The notes below the pieces were generated by a model. It searched no databases. It saw nothing but the letters and a program-made list of their open reading frames with translations, and had not been told where the DNA came from. Made by a program: the position numbers and the translations under genes. Below, one piece after another: positions 12,410 through 23,723 of a stretch of 64,000 bases of DNA; position 1 is the first letter of the stretch, and each line of letters starts with the position of its first letter. Origin of the DNA: Emydura subglobosa (lineage: Eukaryota > Chordata > Testudines > Chelidae); NCBI GenBank assembly GCA_007922225.1, contig ML679966.1, positions 55,237,889-55,301,888 of the forward strand, given 5' to 3'.

Positions 12410-14237
12410 CCCTGATGCTAGAGAGCCCTTGAGAGTTGAACACTTACCCTGAAGACCAGTTTTTTAGACATCTGCAACAACAACATGCCTGTGAGATAGT
12501 TGTATGAAAATAAATTGAAAGTGTAGCATCATAAACATGCTAGTGTGAACCTGGAGTATATCTGAAGAAGACAGTAGATGTGGACCACATATTAAATATC
12601 TTAAAAACTGGCCCTGTATAGTGTCTTATTTATTTATACCAATTTCCTGTATTAGTGTCTTATTTTTTCCCATTTTCTCACTGTGTTTCAAATGGAAATA
12701 ATACTACTACTACTACTCTGAGTAAAAAGAGATAAGAGGCAATAAGTATGGGGCTGAGAAAGAACAAACTTGTGGGGTCAGGGAACCCTAGAACTTTAAT
12801 AATTTTTGGAGGGGAAATTGATTTAAATATTTTAGGAAGGAGAGAGCCATTTTTTAGAAATCATATGCCATTCACTTGTGCAGGGGCCTGGGAGAACAGT
12901 GGTTAAACATTTTAAAATCTGCTAGTGTGTCCAGTATTTTTCCTTATTGCTGTGCTGCTCAGCTCCTATTCTGCCAAATGCCTTCACTGCTCACCTTCTC
13001 TTCTTTCAACTTGACAGGAGCAGGTGAGCATGTCCATAGTATATTCTGAAATTTATTCTTTACAGGACTCCCTATGGAATTATTGCATGTATTTGTTCTT
13101 GGATTTGGTGTCTTGGGCAGCTGCCTCATACCGTCAAAACCATGTGCATGCTATCTCCATTTTATAATTTAAAAAATGTTTTGAATAGAAGACCTTCAAG
13201 CATATCCAAATGCCGAAAGCCCTGTTTAACATTAGTGTGTAACATGTGGGGCATATTATGAGCAAGGGGGAAAAGGGAACATTTTAAAACAATTCTTTCA
13301 AAGCAGATTTAAAGAATCTGGACTGAAAGGTATGTATTTAAGGTACTTTCAGACTCTTTGTACAGAATGAATACTTGTTTTTTCTCTCTGCTTTTATAAA
13401 AACTTATTTAAATGGGCTTACAAACACACACTAACTAACATTTTTAACTGTTTTCCCAGTGGCCCATTTAACTGAGCCCTAGGTGTATTTATGTGTCTCA
13501 CTTGCACACTGTCCAATATATTATCATTATCCTTATGTACTGAATGATTAGTAGAACAATGTCTCTTTCCTTTTTCCTCTATAAGTTTATGTAGGGCTAG
13601 TATTGTATGAACAGCAGGGCATGCACAGGAATAAAAATGTGACAGCTTTTGAAGGAGTATGTTCTGTGCCCTTGCCGTGATCCTTGGGCCAGAAGAGCTT
13701 GCTACCATCCCCCAGGGAGTAGGAGCTCCCCTCCACCACAGGCCTGGGACTGGAGTTCTGCATCCCTGCCAATTATTGGGGGAGGGAAATGCCCCTGTTT
13801 GCCCTCCTCTTTTGCACACCCCTTATGTAGGTAGGTACATGTGAGTGAGAATACATGAAAGCCCAGCCCACCCTCATGGACAGTCTAAAATATACAGAAA
13901 TTACTGCACATGAAGGAGATTTCCCTGCAAACATAGATCTAAGAAAAGTCTTCCCCAGCATCAAGAAAAAAAAAAAAAAAAGGCCTGAAATTCTCCTGGA
14001 AAAGAGAGTGTTGCACAAGGACAGGATTAGGGTCTAAAATCTATTTTCCCAACCGTTCAGAACTAGTGACCACTTTCCAGACTCAGAAATATTTTGATAC
14101 TATTTCAAAGATCTCCAACCTTAACCATAAACAGGTGAAATTGTCAACACTACCATTCCAGGAACAACTATAACATTTTGAAAAACAAACTTTAATGATA
14201 AAAGAAGTGACAACATTGTGAATATGCTCACAATTGG
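12410..14237. other. Unassigned sequence, locally GC-richer at 13640-13830
   Basis: No recognisable gene. A 133-codon minus-strand frame at 13418-13819 crosses a GC-richer patch that also holds overlapping open frames on the plus strand, the pattern of composition rather than coding. A run of A occupies about 13966-13981. Small (CTA)n near 12702-12716. Confidence 0.45.
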
Positions 14238-16225
14238 ATGTGATAGAGGAGCTTGCCTTGATGACATATGATGGTCCACCCAAGGTAGAACTGGAGAAAT
14301 GCACAGTCTCAAGTAATTTTCAATCCACAATTGACTGCAATACCACCTGACTCAGAGATAGGAGGATAAAAATGGTATGAGAACTTTCAAGGCTTCTGCA
14401 ATGAAAGCTGGACACTGCTTCTTCACAGACAGGCAAAATCTGATCAGTTCCTAACTAGAGACAATCAACAGCAGGGTCTTGAAACAATTTGTTTTGCAGT
14501 ACAGCTATGTAAACAGTATTTTGCCTGAAAAGGTTTGTGATCTACCTCTTTTCCCTTTGTGGGTTATTAGGGAAATACTCCTACAGCTGGGAATGATGTT
14601 CCTTCAGGGGTATTTTTATAAGTTCCTGATTGCTCCTGAACAGCTCAACAGTTCCTTAAATGAAGTCAGAAACAAGAGAAAATACTCAAATTTCCATATT
14701 CGCGCTAAAGATGACCAATTTCTAATTTTTCTGATTAATATTTCTACCCCATCATGCATATTCCATCCCTGGAGAGAAGAGTTTGGTTCATTTAGCTTCA
14801 GATGTTAGCAAGGTAGGCTAAATGGGCCACAAAGATGAATTATTGAAGGTGTCAGTAAGTAGAGAAGCTGGATCAGCAGGAAACCTCCTACTTCTGCTCT
14901 TAATTTGAAAATATGAGTTAACAGATTATTTTGCAAGAATCACCACACTGTAGTGGGGTAGAGGAGAATTCACATCACCATGCAAACAATGAAAAACATT
15001 GAGACTTCACTGAATAGCCTTAAATTAAATTGAACCCCACAGCAAATTGATGGCATCAGTTTTAGTTATGTTTTAATAGCAAGACTGTGATGGTGCATAG
15101 AACAGTGAAGGCAGGAAGTAGGTGGTATAAAGTTTTGGATTTATGAGTCCACACTATTATTGTTACCTGTCATTGCTTTGGCACCGTCTGCAGATTACAG
15201 TATGCCACACCCACTGACTATGAAAAATATTTGACTGCTTCCTGAAATGTCTTAAATAAGCATTCTCCTGTTATGCATTCTGGCACAGTTTTACACAAGA
15301 GTAATCTTTTTTTTAATAAAACGTAGAAGCTGTGCAGCATTAGCCATATCCATTGACTCATCAAGTTGAATTGTTAAATAGTTACTGTTCCTGAGATTTA
15401 AAACTATCCTCAATTGTATCACTAAAGCTGTGAGTGACCTCGATTTTCCATTGAATGGGAAATTTCTTAATTTTGAATATATTTTCTGTTTCAAGACAGA
15501 ATGAAAACAAAACTGCAATTCTGAATTTTTTTTTTTTGTTTTGGATCAATATATAAATGGTTTTTTTTTTAATAATTGAAACATTTTGTTCAGATTTCAA
15601 CCTTAAACTTTTTTTAAAAACTGTTTTTATAGAAAAACAATGAATTTCATTTAGAAGTCATTCCAAAATGAAAAATAAAAATATTCCATTCTGAAAGTGC
15701 TGTGTTTTGTTTTTCCACAACTGAATTATGTCAAAATTGACATTTTTTCTAAATGTCTGATTTTGATGAGACTGGTATCTTTAGCCAAAAAGTCATTTTG
15801 ACAAAAACTTTCTGACTAGCTCTGCACATAACTAACGTGGCATAAAAGAGTGTTCTTTGACAAATTTTGGAGCTGCTTCAAGCCCTAGAACTTTTGAAAC
15901 TATGTCTATTTTCTGGAATACTTTACACTTGTACTTTACACTGTTGTGCGATATGTAGAGATACCAAAAAAGGGGATGACTAAAGAGCGTTTGTGTTGAC
16001 ATTGCCAGTTTGAGTAACTAAGTCTTGTTGATTTTTCAAGGCTTTATGTTTTCTCAGAAAAAAATCCTTAGGTTTAGCTTTCAGTAACTGATGTTTGGTT
16101 ACTAAACGTCTCAACAGCTCTGAAGGCTTCACACTCTTGGTAGCAGGCACTTCAGGACACGCTGCATACTGTGGTGTTGAGTCAGTCAATGTGAAATCAT
16201 AGGTCAGTATATTTGTAATTCCCAT
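14238..16225 (-). pseudogene. Decayed hAT (Charlie/ZBED5-type) transposase
   Basis: Read on the minus strand, degraded pieces occur in the order of a hAT-Charlie transposase, the family that also gave host genes ZBED5, FAM200 and SCAND3. They are: a BED finger at about 16040-16175 (PQYAACPEV then LLRRLVTKH, where one Cys is replaced by Tyr and one His by Arg, so it cannot hold zinc); DIVSKVLGLEAAPKF within 15832-15906; LTIQLDESMDMANAAQLL at 15324-15377; SADGAKAMTGN at 15162-15194; HCSMHHHSLAIKT at 15069-15107; HIFKLRAEVGGFLL at 14874-14915; VAHLAYLANI at 14801-14830; CPAFIAEALKVLIPFL in the dimerisation region at 14355-14414; and a tail NYLRLCISPVLPWVD ending RQAPLSH at 14238. Stops and frame changes separate the blocks (one shift near 14352), so no protein is made. 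An AT-rich repeat interrupts it at about 15440-15831. Terminal inverted repeats were not found, so a dead transposon copy and a dead host gene copy both remain possible. Confidence 0.88.
15440..15831. repeat. AT-rich repeat inserted in the transposase fossil
   Basis: The stretch is made of TTTTGACA-type words and T runs and ends 'tctgactagctctgc' (15811-15825), the same terminal phrase as the repeat at 9110-9821. Transposase text stops on one side (before LTIQLDES) and resumes on the other (DIVSKVLGLEAAPKF), so the repeat came later. The lower boundary is approximate. Confidence 0.6.
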
Positions 16226-16346
16226 ATTTTCTTTTCTCTTTCTGAGGTGTCATTGGGTCAACTTGCCAAAGTCCTTTTCAAAAAGTGATCTTCCACCCCC
16301 ACCCCCCGAATATCTCCTGGCTAGATTGAGTTCCCTTCTCAGCCAC

Positions 16347-16756
16347 AGTGATGCCAGCGTCTGGGGTTCTCTGCCAGCTCCCTGCTTTTGACCCTGTGAC
16401 CCTCACTCCCATCCCTGTTTTTCATTAGTTTTTCCCCAAACTCATTTCATCCCTGGGTTCAGTAGCTCCTCCCCTTAGCCTGGGGGAAGGGCATTTAGAT
16501 GTGGGCAGGCTTGCACCCACTCATTCCCGCAAGAACTCAATAGGTCAAGCAGTGATGTCAGCATTCAGCATTCTCTGCTTGGTGTCACCCTCTGACTCCT
16601 TGATTTTGACTCTATGACCTCACTCCCACCCCATTTTATCATTTGTTGCCCCCCAACTTCAGTTGAAACCTGGATCCACTGGCTCTTCCCCTTAGGCTGG
16701 GAGAGGGACCTTTTGATGTGGGCAGGCTTCTGCCCGCCCATTCCCAGAGACTCACT
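16347..16756. repeat. Tandem duplication, unit about 204-217 bp, two copies
   Basis: Copy one starts at 16347 (agtgatgccagc) and copy two at 16551 (agtgatgtcagc). Both then carry 'tttgac...tatgacc/ctgtgacc...ctcactccca', 'ctcttccccttag' or its variant, and 'gatgtgggcaggctt' (16501 and 16718). The copies differ by many substitutions and a few indels, so the duplication is old. A 109-codon minus-strand frame covers copy two but has no recognisable domain. Confidence 0.75.
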
Positions 16757-17540
16757 TGATGCTAGGGAGCAGAAAAAGCAACAAGTTACTTGAAAGGCTT
16801 TTTTGCCTTCCCTGCTCCACCAGCCTTGGAACAGGCAACCTGCATGAAGGCAGCTACCTGTCAGGCCCCACTCCAAACCTGCTGGAGCAATCACATCTCT
16901 ACAAGGCAGTTCCCTTCTCTGCTGCTAATGTTTTCTTTAGTCTTAGAGCCAAAAGTTTCCCCCAGGGTAGCAGGGATTCCTGTTCCCATAAATGGGAAAC
17001 AAAGTGGAAGGAAAGGGTTAAGGGAAAGACAAAGGAAATGAGGCAGTCCCTGGGTAGAAATGGGGGGGAGAAGTAAAAGATTGCAGGAGTCAAAAGAAAT
17101 TCATTCCACAAAGTCACCCAAAATAAAATATTCTGTTTGTCAGGACAGGAGATAAAGATATAGAGTGGGGACACTGAAGCAGGGTCACTCCAGAGTGATC
17201 GCAGGCATGAGGGAGCCTTCAAGCTGCTACCTTGCCTTGGTTTCCTCACTTTACTGGGCTCTCTTAGTCAAGCTACCAGATAAACCCCTATCAAATCTAT
17301 ACTTACAGGCTTTCCCTCCTTGAAAATTTAGGATTCCCTATGAGCATCTACTCACTCCTAGAAGTCTGCCCACATCTTCCTGGTTCTGTTTATAGGGGAA
17401 TCAGCTTATCAGTGCCTTTCTGATTCTACTAATTAAATTCCTTAACCCATCCCAGATATGGTGGGCAAGGCTAATTGGATGGAGCTGGTTGGTTCCACCT
17501 CTCCAGTCCTAAAGGGTGCAGGCCACCCAATTACAATGTA
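16757..17540 (-). mobile_element. Possible LTR-like repeat on the minus strand
   Basis: On the minus strand the text starts near TGTAATTGGGTGGCC (about 17537), has a TATA-like word in 'cccctataaacagaacc' near 17390, and continues with purine-rich sequence. The tandem duplication lies directly downstream on that strand and could be part of the same element. The far end is not defined and no flanking duplication was found. Open frames at 16756-17076 and 16899-17249 overlap on opposite strands and are not genes. Confidence 0.3.
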
Positions 17541-18796
17541 TGAGGAAAGGATGGGAAGTTCATGTTACTGAATATTTTCCTTTCAGGCACTGAAGATAGC
17601 TTATTCTGATGTTGTTTGAGAGTCAGGAGATATCTGCGGGGATAACTTGTCCTTTAGGAGAAATCTATAAAACATGATGTTTGGACTATCCTTTTGTAGC
17701 AGTTTCAGCAGACAACTTACATGCACCATCAACGACTTCCCTGCATGTTTTCCTTTGGGTGTCACAAGGTAGTTGCAGTAAATAGCAATTTCGTACCACA
17801 GAAGTGACCTTTTGTTAGTCTTTATATCAAGCATTCTATCATGTGTATCTGTATGCACATGTATCTGTGCCTTTAACTATTCAGACTTTTTTATATTAGA
17901 TTTAAGGTACAACACTGATTCACTGTTATACATTAACATCTTTACATTTTCCTTTGTAGCATGACTTTGTGATTAATTGGGAATTTAGGAGCTTTGAAAT
18001 GAGGATTTATCAGCTAATTTATTAGCTGGACCTGAATTAGCCTACTGCATAACTTTCTGATTTACCGGGCTTTCTCTAGTATAGTAAAGAACTTTAGCAA
18101 CAGATACCACTATATAGAAATATTTGAATTTTTGACAGTTTTTGCTGTCTCTAAGATTTAATATGGTAGGACACATCCCTCCTTTTATTACTAAGATTTT
18201 GGCCTTCAAAACTTCTCATAATTTGCTATGAACTTCTCGCATTGAAGATATTTAAAAATATTTGCATGTAAAAGGTAACAGGAGAATAAATTAAGTATTG
18301 ACAGTATTGATTTGGTGGTACATCCCATTTTTAATGGGAGTTTAGAGACAGATTGAACAGTTCACACATGGCCCACGTTGCCTTATAGAGCTCTGAGGAA
18401 TGTGCACAAAGCACAATTTCTTGTGAATCTCTGGTGGTCAGCACCACAAGATGGTACAGAAGAGAGCAAGGACATGACCCCTCTTCAGCCCCTTTGGGGG
18501 TGATTTAAGTCCCAAAGAATCCCTGGAGGGAGCAATCCTTATGTTCTCCCAAGTGTATAGACTACTTTTGTGTCTGGCCCTTGTGTTGGGTGGACGCCAA
18601 AAAAATTTCTCCTTGTTCTCACTCTCTTTCCTCACCTCCTGAGTACCAACACTAGGGATAAACAACATTGGCCCTTAGTAGGAGAATGTTATAGGGGGCT
18701 ATATTGTGGCTTTAGGAAGAACTGCTGCACTGGGCACATGGTGATGGAGGTATTGCTTCAGTGGGCATGGCCGGAGAGATTTTGTTCTCAAAAGAT
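17541..18796. other. Unassigned AT-rich sequence
   Basis: No gene or recognisable repeat seen. Short frames at 18438-18668 and 18570-18824 overlap on opposite strands. Confidence 0.5.
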
Positions 18797-19070
18797 GCAG
18801 AGAACTATCCACAATGACTCCTGAGTGGTAATAGCTAATTTAGACCCCATCATTTTATATAGTTGGGATTATGTTTTGCAATGCAAACATCTATCAACAT
18901 TGAATTTCATCTGCCATTTTGTAGCTCAGTCACCCAGTTTTGTGAGATTCCTTTGTAACTCATCACAGTCTGCTTGGGACTTAACTATCTAGTAGATTGG
19001 TGAGGCATGATTTCCCTTTACAGAAACCATGTTGACTCCTCCCCCAACAAGTTACGTGATTTGCTTATAT
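18797..19070 (-). mobile_element. CR1 LINE fragment with an internal deletion
   Basis: The plus strand carries phrases of the reverse complement of turtle CR1 ORF2: 'agagaactatccacaatgac', 'tcaacattgaatttcatctg', 'gtcacccagttttgtgaga' and 'tctgcttgggacttaactat'. At about 18990 the text jumps to 'ggtgaggcatgatttccctt', which in a full CR1 lies several hundred bases further on, so part has been lost. It is less diverged than the piece at 6490. Confidence 0.85.
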
Positions 19071-19689
19071 TACCTTATTTACATATTGTTATGGAATCCA
19101 TAGAGTACTTTGGGTAGAATTACCCTTTAATATTGCGTTACATACAACAAGTAAGTGAATGTACCGCATTTACTAAAAATGACTGGATACTGAAGATTTC
19201 CATATTAGCAATAAGAGGGTTAAGAAGCTTTTTTCTCAGCTGGGGATAATCACAGTTATACTTACATAAGATAGTTATATAATCTTTTTTACAACAAAAT
19301 GATAACATCTAGGAGAAAAGGACCAAAGATAAATACTATCTGAGAGGCTGGAATGCTAGGTACTGAAGTCATGAATTCTCTCAATCCCATGACTGATGTT
19401 AAAAAACCCACTAACAATTTTATTAATAATAGTCCTACTATAAGCTGTGCTTTTTCTTCTTTTATTACTGGCTTCTTCACCTGAGCACCTTCTGTTGCTT
19501 TTGCTACATGTGGCAGAGATTGCTCCCTTATGGGCCTTCATTGTTAGAAGTAAGAAATTTGCTTTAATTTTTAATGCTATGAACTAGGAAGCACTAGTGA
19601 TTCTGTCATAATGGTAGTGATGGCTTTGTGTTCTATTGCTTGGTTTTAGCCATTTACATTGTACTTGGCTTACATTGTACTTGGCTAAA
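19071..19689. other. Unassigned AT-rich sequence
   Basis: Nothing supportable except a 16-bp near-exact tandem repeat (ttacattgtacttggc) near 19654-19686. Confidence 0.45.
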
Positions 19690-20022
19690 ATGAAGCATGA
19701 ATGGATCAGTTCTTAAAAAATCAAAACAGCTGTTTTGATCATCAACCTTTCTTCTGAAGCAAACTTAAACCTTTTGGAAAGGCTTCGACTAGAAATGGAT
19801 CTGAGATGCAAAATGTAGCTCTGGTGTCAGGTCTATATTTAAATGACCTGTCTCAACAAAGTTTGTGGTATTTGGATTCCATGTACCAATTCAACCCCAT
19901 CTTTTATTTAGATCACTTTGGGGAAGTAACCCTTTCATTTCCTGTGAAATATTTTGATTTTGAAGAATTAGCATTTTCTGATTTTGGAAAAAACATTCTG
20001 TTGGAAAACTTTTGACCAGCCA
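19690..20022. repeat. AT-rich repeat copy ending TTTTGACCAGCC
   Basis: AT-rich words similar to the repeat at 9110-9821 lead to 'aaaacttttgaccagcc' near 20005-20021. An open frame at 19806-20015 is a by-product of the sparse stops. Boundaries are approximate. Confidence 0.45.
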
Positions 20023-20839
20023 CCATTAATGCTAATCATATAAAGAAATACATACAAGTGTCACAGCTTTTCAGTTTATGCCTATTCCTAAATGAGGGTT
20101 TAACTTGCTACAGTAACCCATTGGATTAAATACTTATGGTGATAAAACTTTATTTAACCTGATAGATGGCAAATTACTGTGACATATTTAAGATGCCTCC
20201 TCCTGAAGTTTGAGTGGACTCCTGAAATGCGTGCAATCATGTTTTTAAAGACTGTATTCATGTATGCATTTGTAGACTCTGATGACAGCACACAGCAATT
20301 GCTGTTAATCAGTATAAACCTCTGGGGATAATAAGCACTATGTTTGCCTCCTCACCTCACCAGCAGTTTCAGGCCTTAAAGGATATTTTTTTTGGCTTTT
20401 ATCTGTAACCTTGTAAAGCTAAGAAAGAAAACCCTATGTTGCTTCCCATAACTTTTTATCCTTTTTTTCCAGTTACTCATGGGGTTTTTTTTTCTTTCTT
20501 AACTCTCCTGGCATTCAGAGGCATGAACTGACCTTGTAGGGTTTTTTAAAATCAAATTGTGGAAGCTGGCCCTTTAGGTAGCTCAGTATGAAAGTCATTA
20601 ATTTCAGTAAATCAAGCTTTCTGCCTGGCTACAAATTCTCTTTTCTTCCTGTTCTTGAAAATCCAGCTGCATCTGTGGTGATTGTGCCTTGCCTGACAGT
20701 GTGATATCATGTCCTGCTGTTTTTTGAGCGGGAGCTTTGTCTAGAATGCTTAAAGAAGATGAGTGCATGTAGGGAGTGTAATTTCAATCTGTCTGTCCTT
20801 TTGGATTTTATATAGTACCCATCATGGTGATGTCGAAGC
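20023..20839. other. Unassigned sequence
   Basis: No gene or repeat boundary recognised. Confidence 0.45.
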
Positions 20840-21125
20840 CAGTGGTTCTCAAATGTTTTCAGAGTGCACCACAACTTAATAGAGAGAAACTATCTCATAG
20901 ATCACCAGACTGGATCCTGCCAGCACTCTAGATGTAAAAGTGACATACAGTCGCCTCTGACCCCTCCTGGGTTCTGCACCAAGGCAGAGCAAAGGACTGA
21001 GGCCCCTAAACATGTCTATTGTTCATTTAAAAAAAACCCCCAAAAATGTGTATACATCACTTCAGGGGAAAAAATAAAAACAAAATATTATAAACTGCAA
21101 TTTTAGCATGAAAATTCATTTGTGA
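20840..21125 (+). mobile_element. hAT-like MITE, left part
   Basis: It starts CAGTGGTTCTCAAATGTTTT, which matches the terminal inverted repeat of hAT-Charlie elements. The right terminus was not found; the MITE at 21130 starts almost at once. An 80-codon frame (20864-21106) inside it has no recognisable domain. Confidence 0.5.
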
Positions 21126-21129
21126 CTTA

Positions 21130-21368
21130 GGGCTGGTCTATACCACAAAGTTGGGTCGGCTTAACTACATCACTCAAGGCTGTGAAAAATGTCATGCCCT
21201 GTGCAGTGTGATTAAGCCAACTTAAGCCCTTGCGTGGACACCACTAACTACCAGCTCTCAGAGAGGTGGATTTACTACAGTGACGGAAGAACCCCTTCCA
21301 TAGCTGAAGTGTCTACATTACAGCGCTAAAAGTGGTGAAGCTGCAGCATTTCTAGTTTAGACACACTC
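21130..21368. mobile_element. Harbinger-like MITE, about 239 bp
   Basis: The left end is GGGCTGGTCTATACCACAAA and the reverse complement of the right end is GAGTGTGTCTAAACTAGAAA. The interior 'gtcggcttaactacatcact' matches the family of 56693-56976, here in the opposite orientation. TTA precedes and TAA follows. Confidence 0.7.
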
Positions 21369-22669
21369 TAAAGCTCCTATTAAGTGTAATGTTACTAATT
21401 TTGGCAGTGTAATAAGAAATCAAGCAAGGTAAGTTTTAGCATTTGCAATTATTGTTTCAACCCTTATCTTAAAGGGTCATTAATCTTCATTCGAACAGTC
21501 ACTTAAAGAGTGATTAACATTCTTTTAAAATTTGAGCCTGTCCTTTCTAAGTGTGTGAGCGAGAATGAATTTCTTTATCACATCTTATCACTTCATGATT
21601 TACTCTGCAGGACGGTCCTGTCTGGTTGCATAAATAGACTGAAACACAATGAAACCTATTCTAAGGTGACCTGTCAGAGGGATCAGCAGAATTGATTGCT
21701 TTACACCCTGTGTTTATTTATAAAAGTGGAGCAAATATGTACTCAATAAACTTGGGAGAAGTGGGCAGTTTCTTAAATGGAATTACTTAAGAATGGTGGT
21801 TTTATTGTAAATTGTATAATGGATTTACGGTTGACTAAGGACATATGGTTTGTAATAGTGAGCTTGCCCCAGAGCCATTGAAAACTCACTAAGGATCAAG
21901 GCTACATAAGTATTTGGATTCTGAAATCAGAAGATATTTACAAAATATTGATGTTCCCTAGACTCTTACATTAAGTCTAATGATTTACAATTAATAGACC
22001 TGATAATTTGTTAATGAAATGGCTTTTTGGTGCCTTGAAAACATAAAGTAAATATTAAAGGAACACCACTAGGTAATCTAGGGCCAGAAACTTGCCTCCA
22101 TAGCATGGGGATTTATGGAGATGCACCACCTTTCTAGCCTTTGTGGTTGCAGAAGTACATGAATATGTAGTCCTCTAGGGAGCCTGGCCTACAGGACAAA
22201 AACAGGGCAACAGGCTCCTGAGCTGCAGAGCCCATATTTTACAGGAAGGTAAAGCACAAAGATATTAGGTGATTTGCCCAAAGTAATGCAGGAAGCCAGT
22301 GCCATATCCTGCAAGGATTAATTTCCAGCCTCCTGCTGTAGCCACCATTTTCCTAGGGGTAGGATCTGTGTGGAACAGCAGCCTCAAATATGGTAGGTTT
22401 TTTTTTTATAAACTCCATTCTGACTCTGCTCTAGACACATACTCATTGGAAAGGTGACTGTGCCCTGAGAAATCAATGGTTTTTAAGCTTTTCTCGGACA
22501 CATTTCGTTTTGTTATTTATAAATGCCTGCTGACAAGAGGTCACATTTCAGCAACCTTTACCTCAACATCATATGAAGAAACGAAACTCCTCAGGCTTTC
22601 AGTGTTTCACATTATTCTGTAGATCTGATACACATGCAAAATACTAATAATCAGAGTACCAACTAAATT
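21369..22669. other. Unassigned AT-rich sequence
   Basis: No gene or recognisable repeat seen. Confidence 0.45.
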
Positions 22670-22960
22670 GCTCTGGTCACTTTTACCATGTTTACCTCAG
22701 GATGTTTAACTGTGCACTAGGGGTGGGGGAGCTCTCGCTCAGCAGGGAGGAGCTGAGCCTAGTGCAGCTCTCTGTCCCACAACCCCCCACACGTGCAGAG
22801 CCAGAGCTGGGCAGCTCTCGCCTGTGGGGAGCCATGTTGGGCTCGGCACCTCCCAGTCCTTCCCTCTCCCCCCAGTGAAACATTTAAACTAATTAGTAAA
22901 TGGTAAGACACCTGCTTACCAGTTAAACGTTAGGTGCTTGCATCCCTGCTGTGGACTATT
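22670..22960. repeat. Probable interspersed repeat with GC-rich core
   Basis: A GC-rich core ('gcagagccagagctgggcag', 'gggagccatgttgggctcgg') sits between AT-rich arms with 'accatgtttacc' and 'ttagtaaatggtaagacacc'. This layout resembles a repeat common in turtle genomes, but I cannot define its ends. The 63-codon frame on the minus strand is not a gene. Confidence 0.35.
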
Positions 22961-23723
22961 TTTGGCAGAAAAATGCCGTTTTGTTGACATCAGAATATTT
23001 AACAAAATCCTATTTATCTTGATGAAGTTTTTGATGCAAAAAATTTCAGAATGAATTGAATAAAAATTGACTTTTATTTTACTTGGCTTTGCCATTTTGT
23101 TTTGTTCTGACTTCAGCATTTCATTCAGGCTGTTGCTGCAGGCTGTTATTTGTTGCCCTGTGTTTTCTTTGGCTGGGTGCATATTGTTTCTGATTGGTTC
23201 AATTTAGCCACATACGTCTCCTCTCTGTAAATAATAGGTTCTATTAAAATATTGATTACTGTGACATCATCTAGAAAGCTCAGCCAAGTAAGTTAAATCA
23301 GATTGCCCTGACCAAAGACAATGACAGCACATTACAAAGAGGCAATTATTTACCAACCTCTGAGTTTACCAGGCTATCCATTCGTACCGAACCAACATGG
23401 TTCATAATCTACAGGTCTCTATAGCCCCCGTTGTTTATTTCATATTATAGTTTGTGGTTAACAGCTTAACTTATTATTATTATTATCCAAGGTTGACTTT
23501 GGATAATAATTGTCTAGACAGTTAAATTTAATATTCTCCAAATTTCCAGCATACAAAAGGCCACAACAGTTTTTGGCAATAGAGTTGACAAACACTGCTT
23601 AATTAATCACTTATTTTTTCCTTTGCAGTTGGAACATTTTACGCTTTTGAGACTTATTGCTTTCTTGTGGTTTTGATTACAATTATGTAACGTTATTTGG
23701 ATAGTGTAGAGATGGCTATAAGC
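22961..23723. other. Unassigned AT-rich sequence
   Basis: Partly similar in wording to the AT-rich repeat family (22970-23130). A short (TTA)n lies at about 23471-23486. No gene seen. Confidence 0.4.

Noticed and set aside
13418..13819. 133-codon minus-strand frame
   Set aside because: It overlaps open frames on the other strand in a GC-richer patch, runs into AT-rich sequence, and has no known motif.
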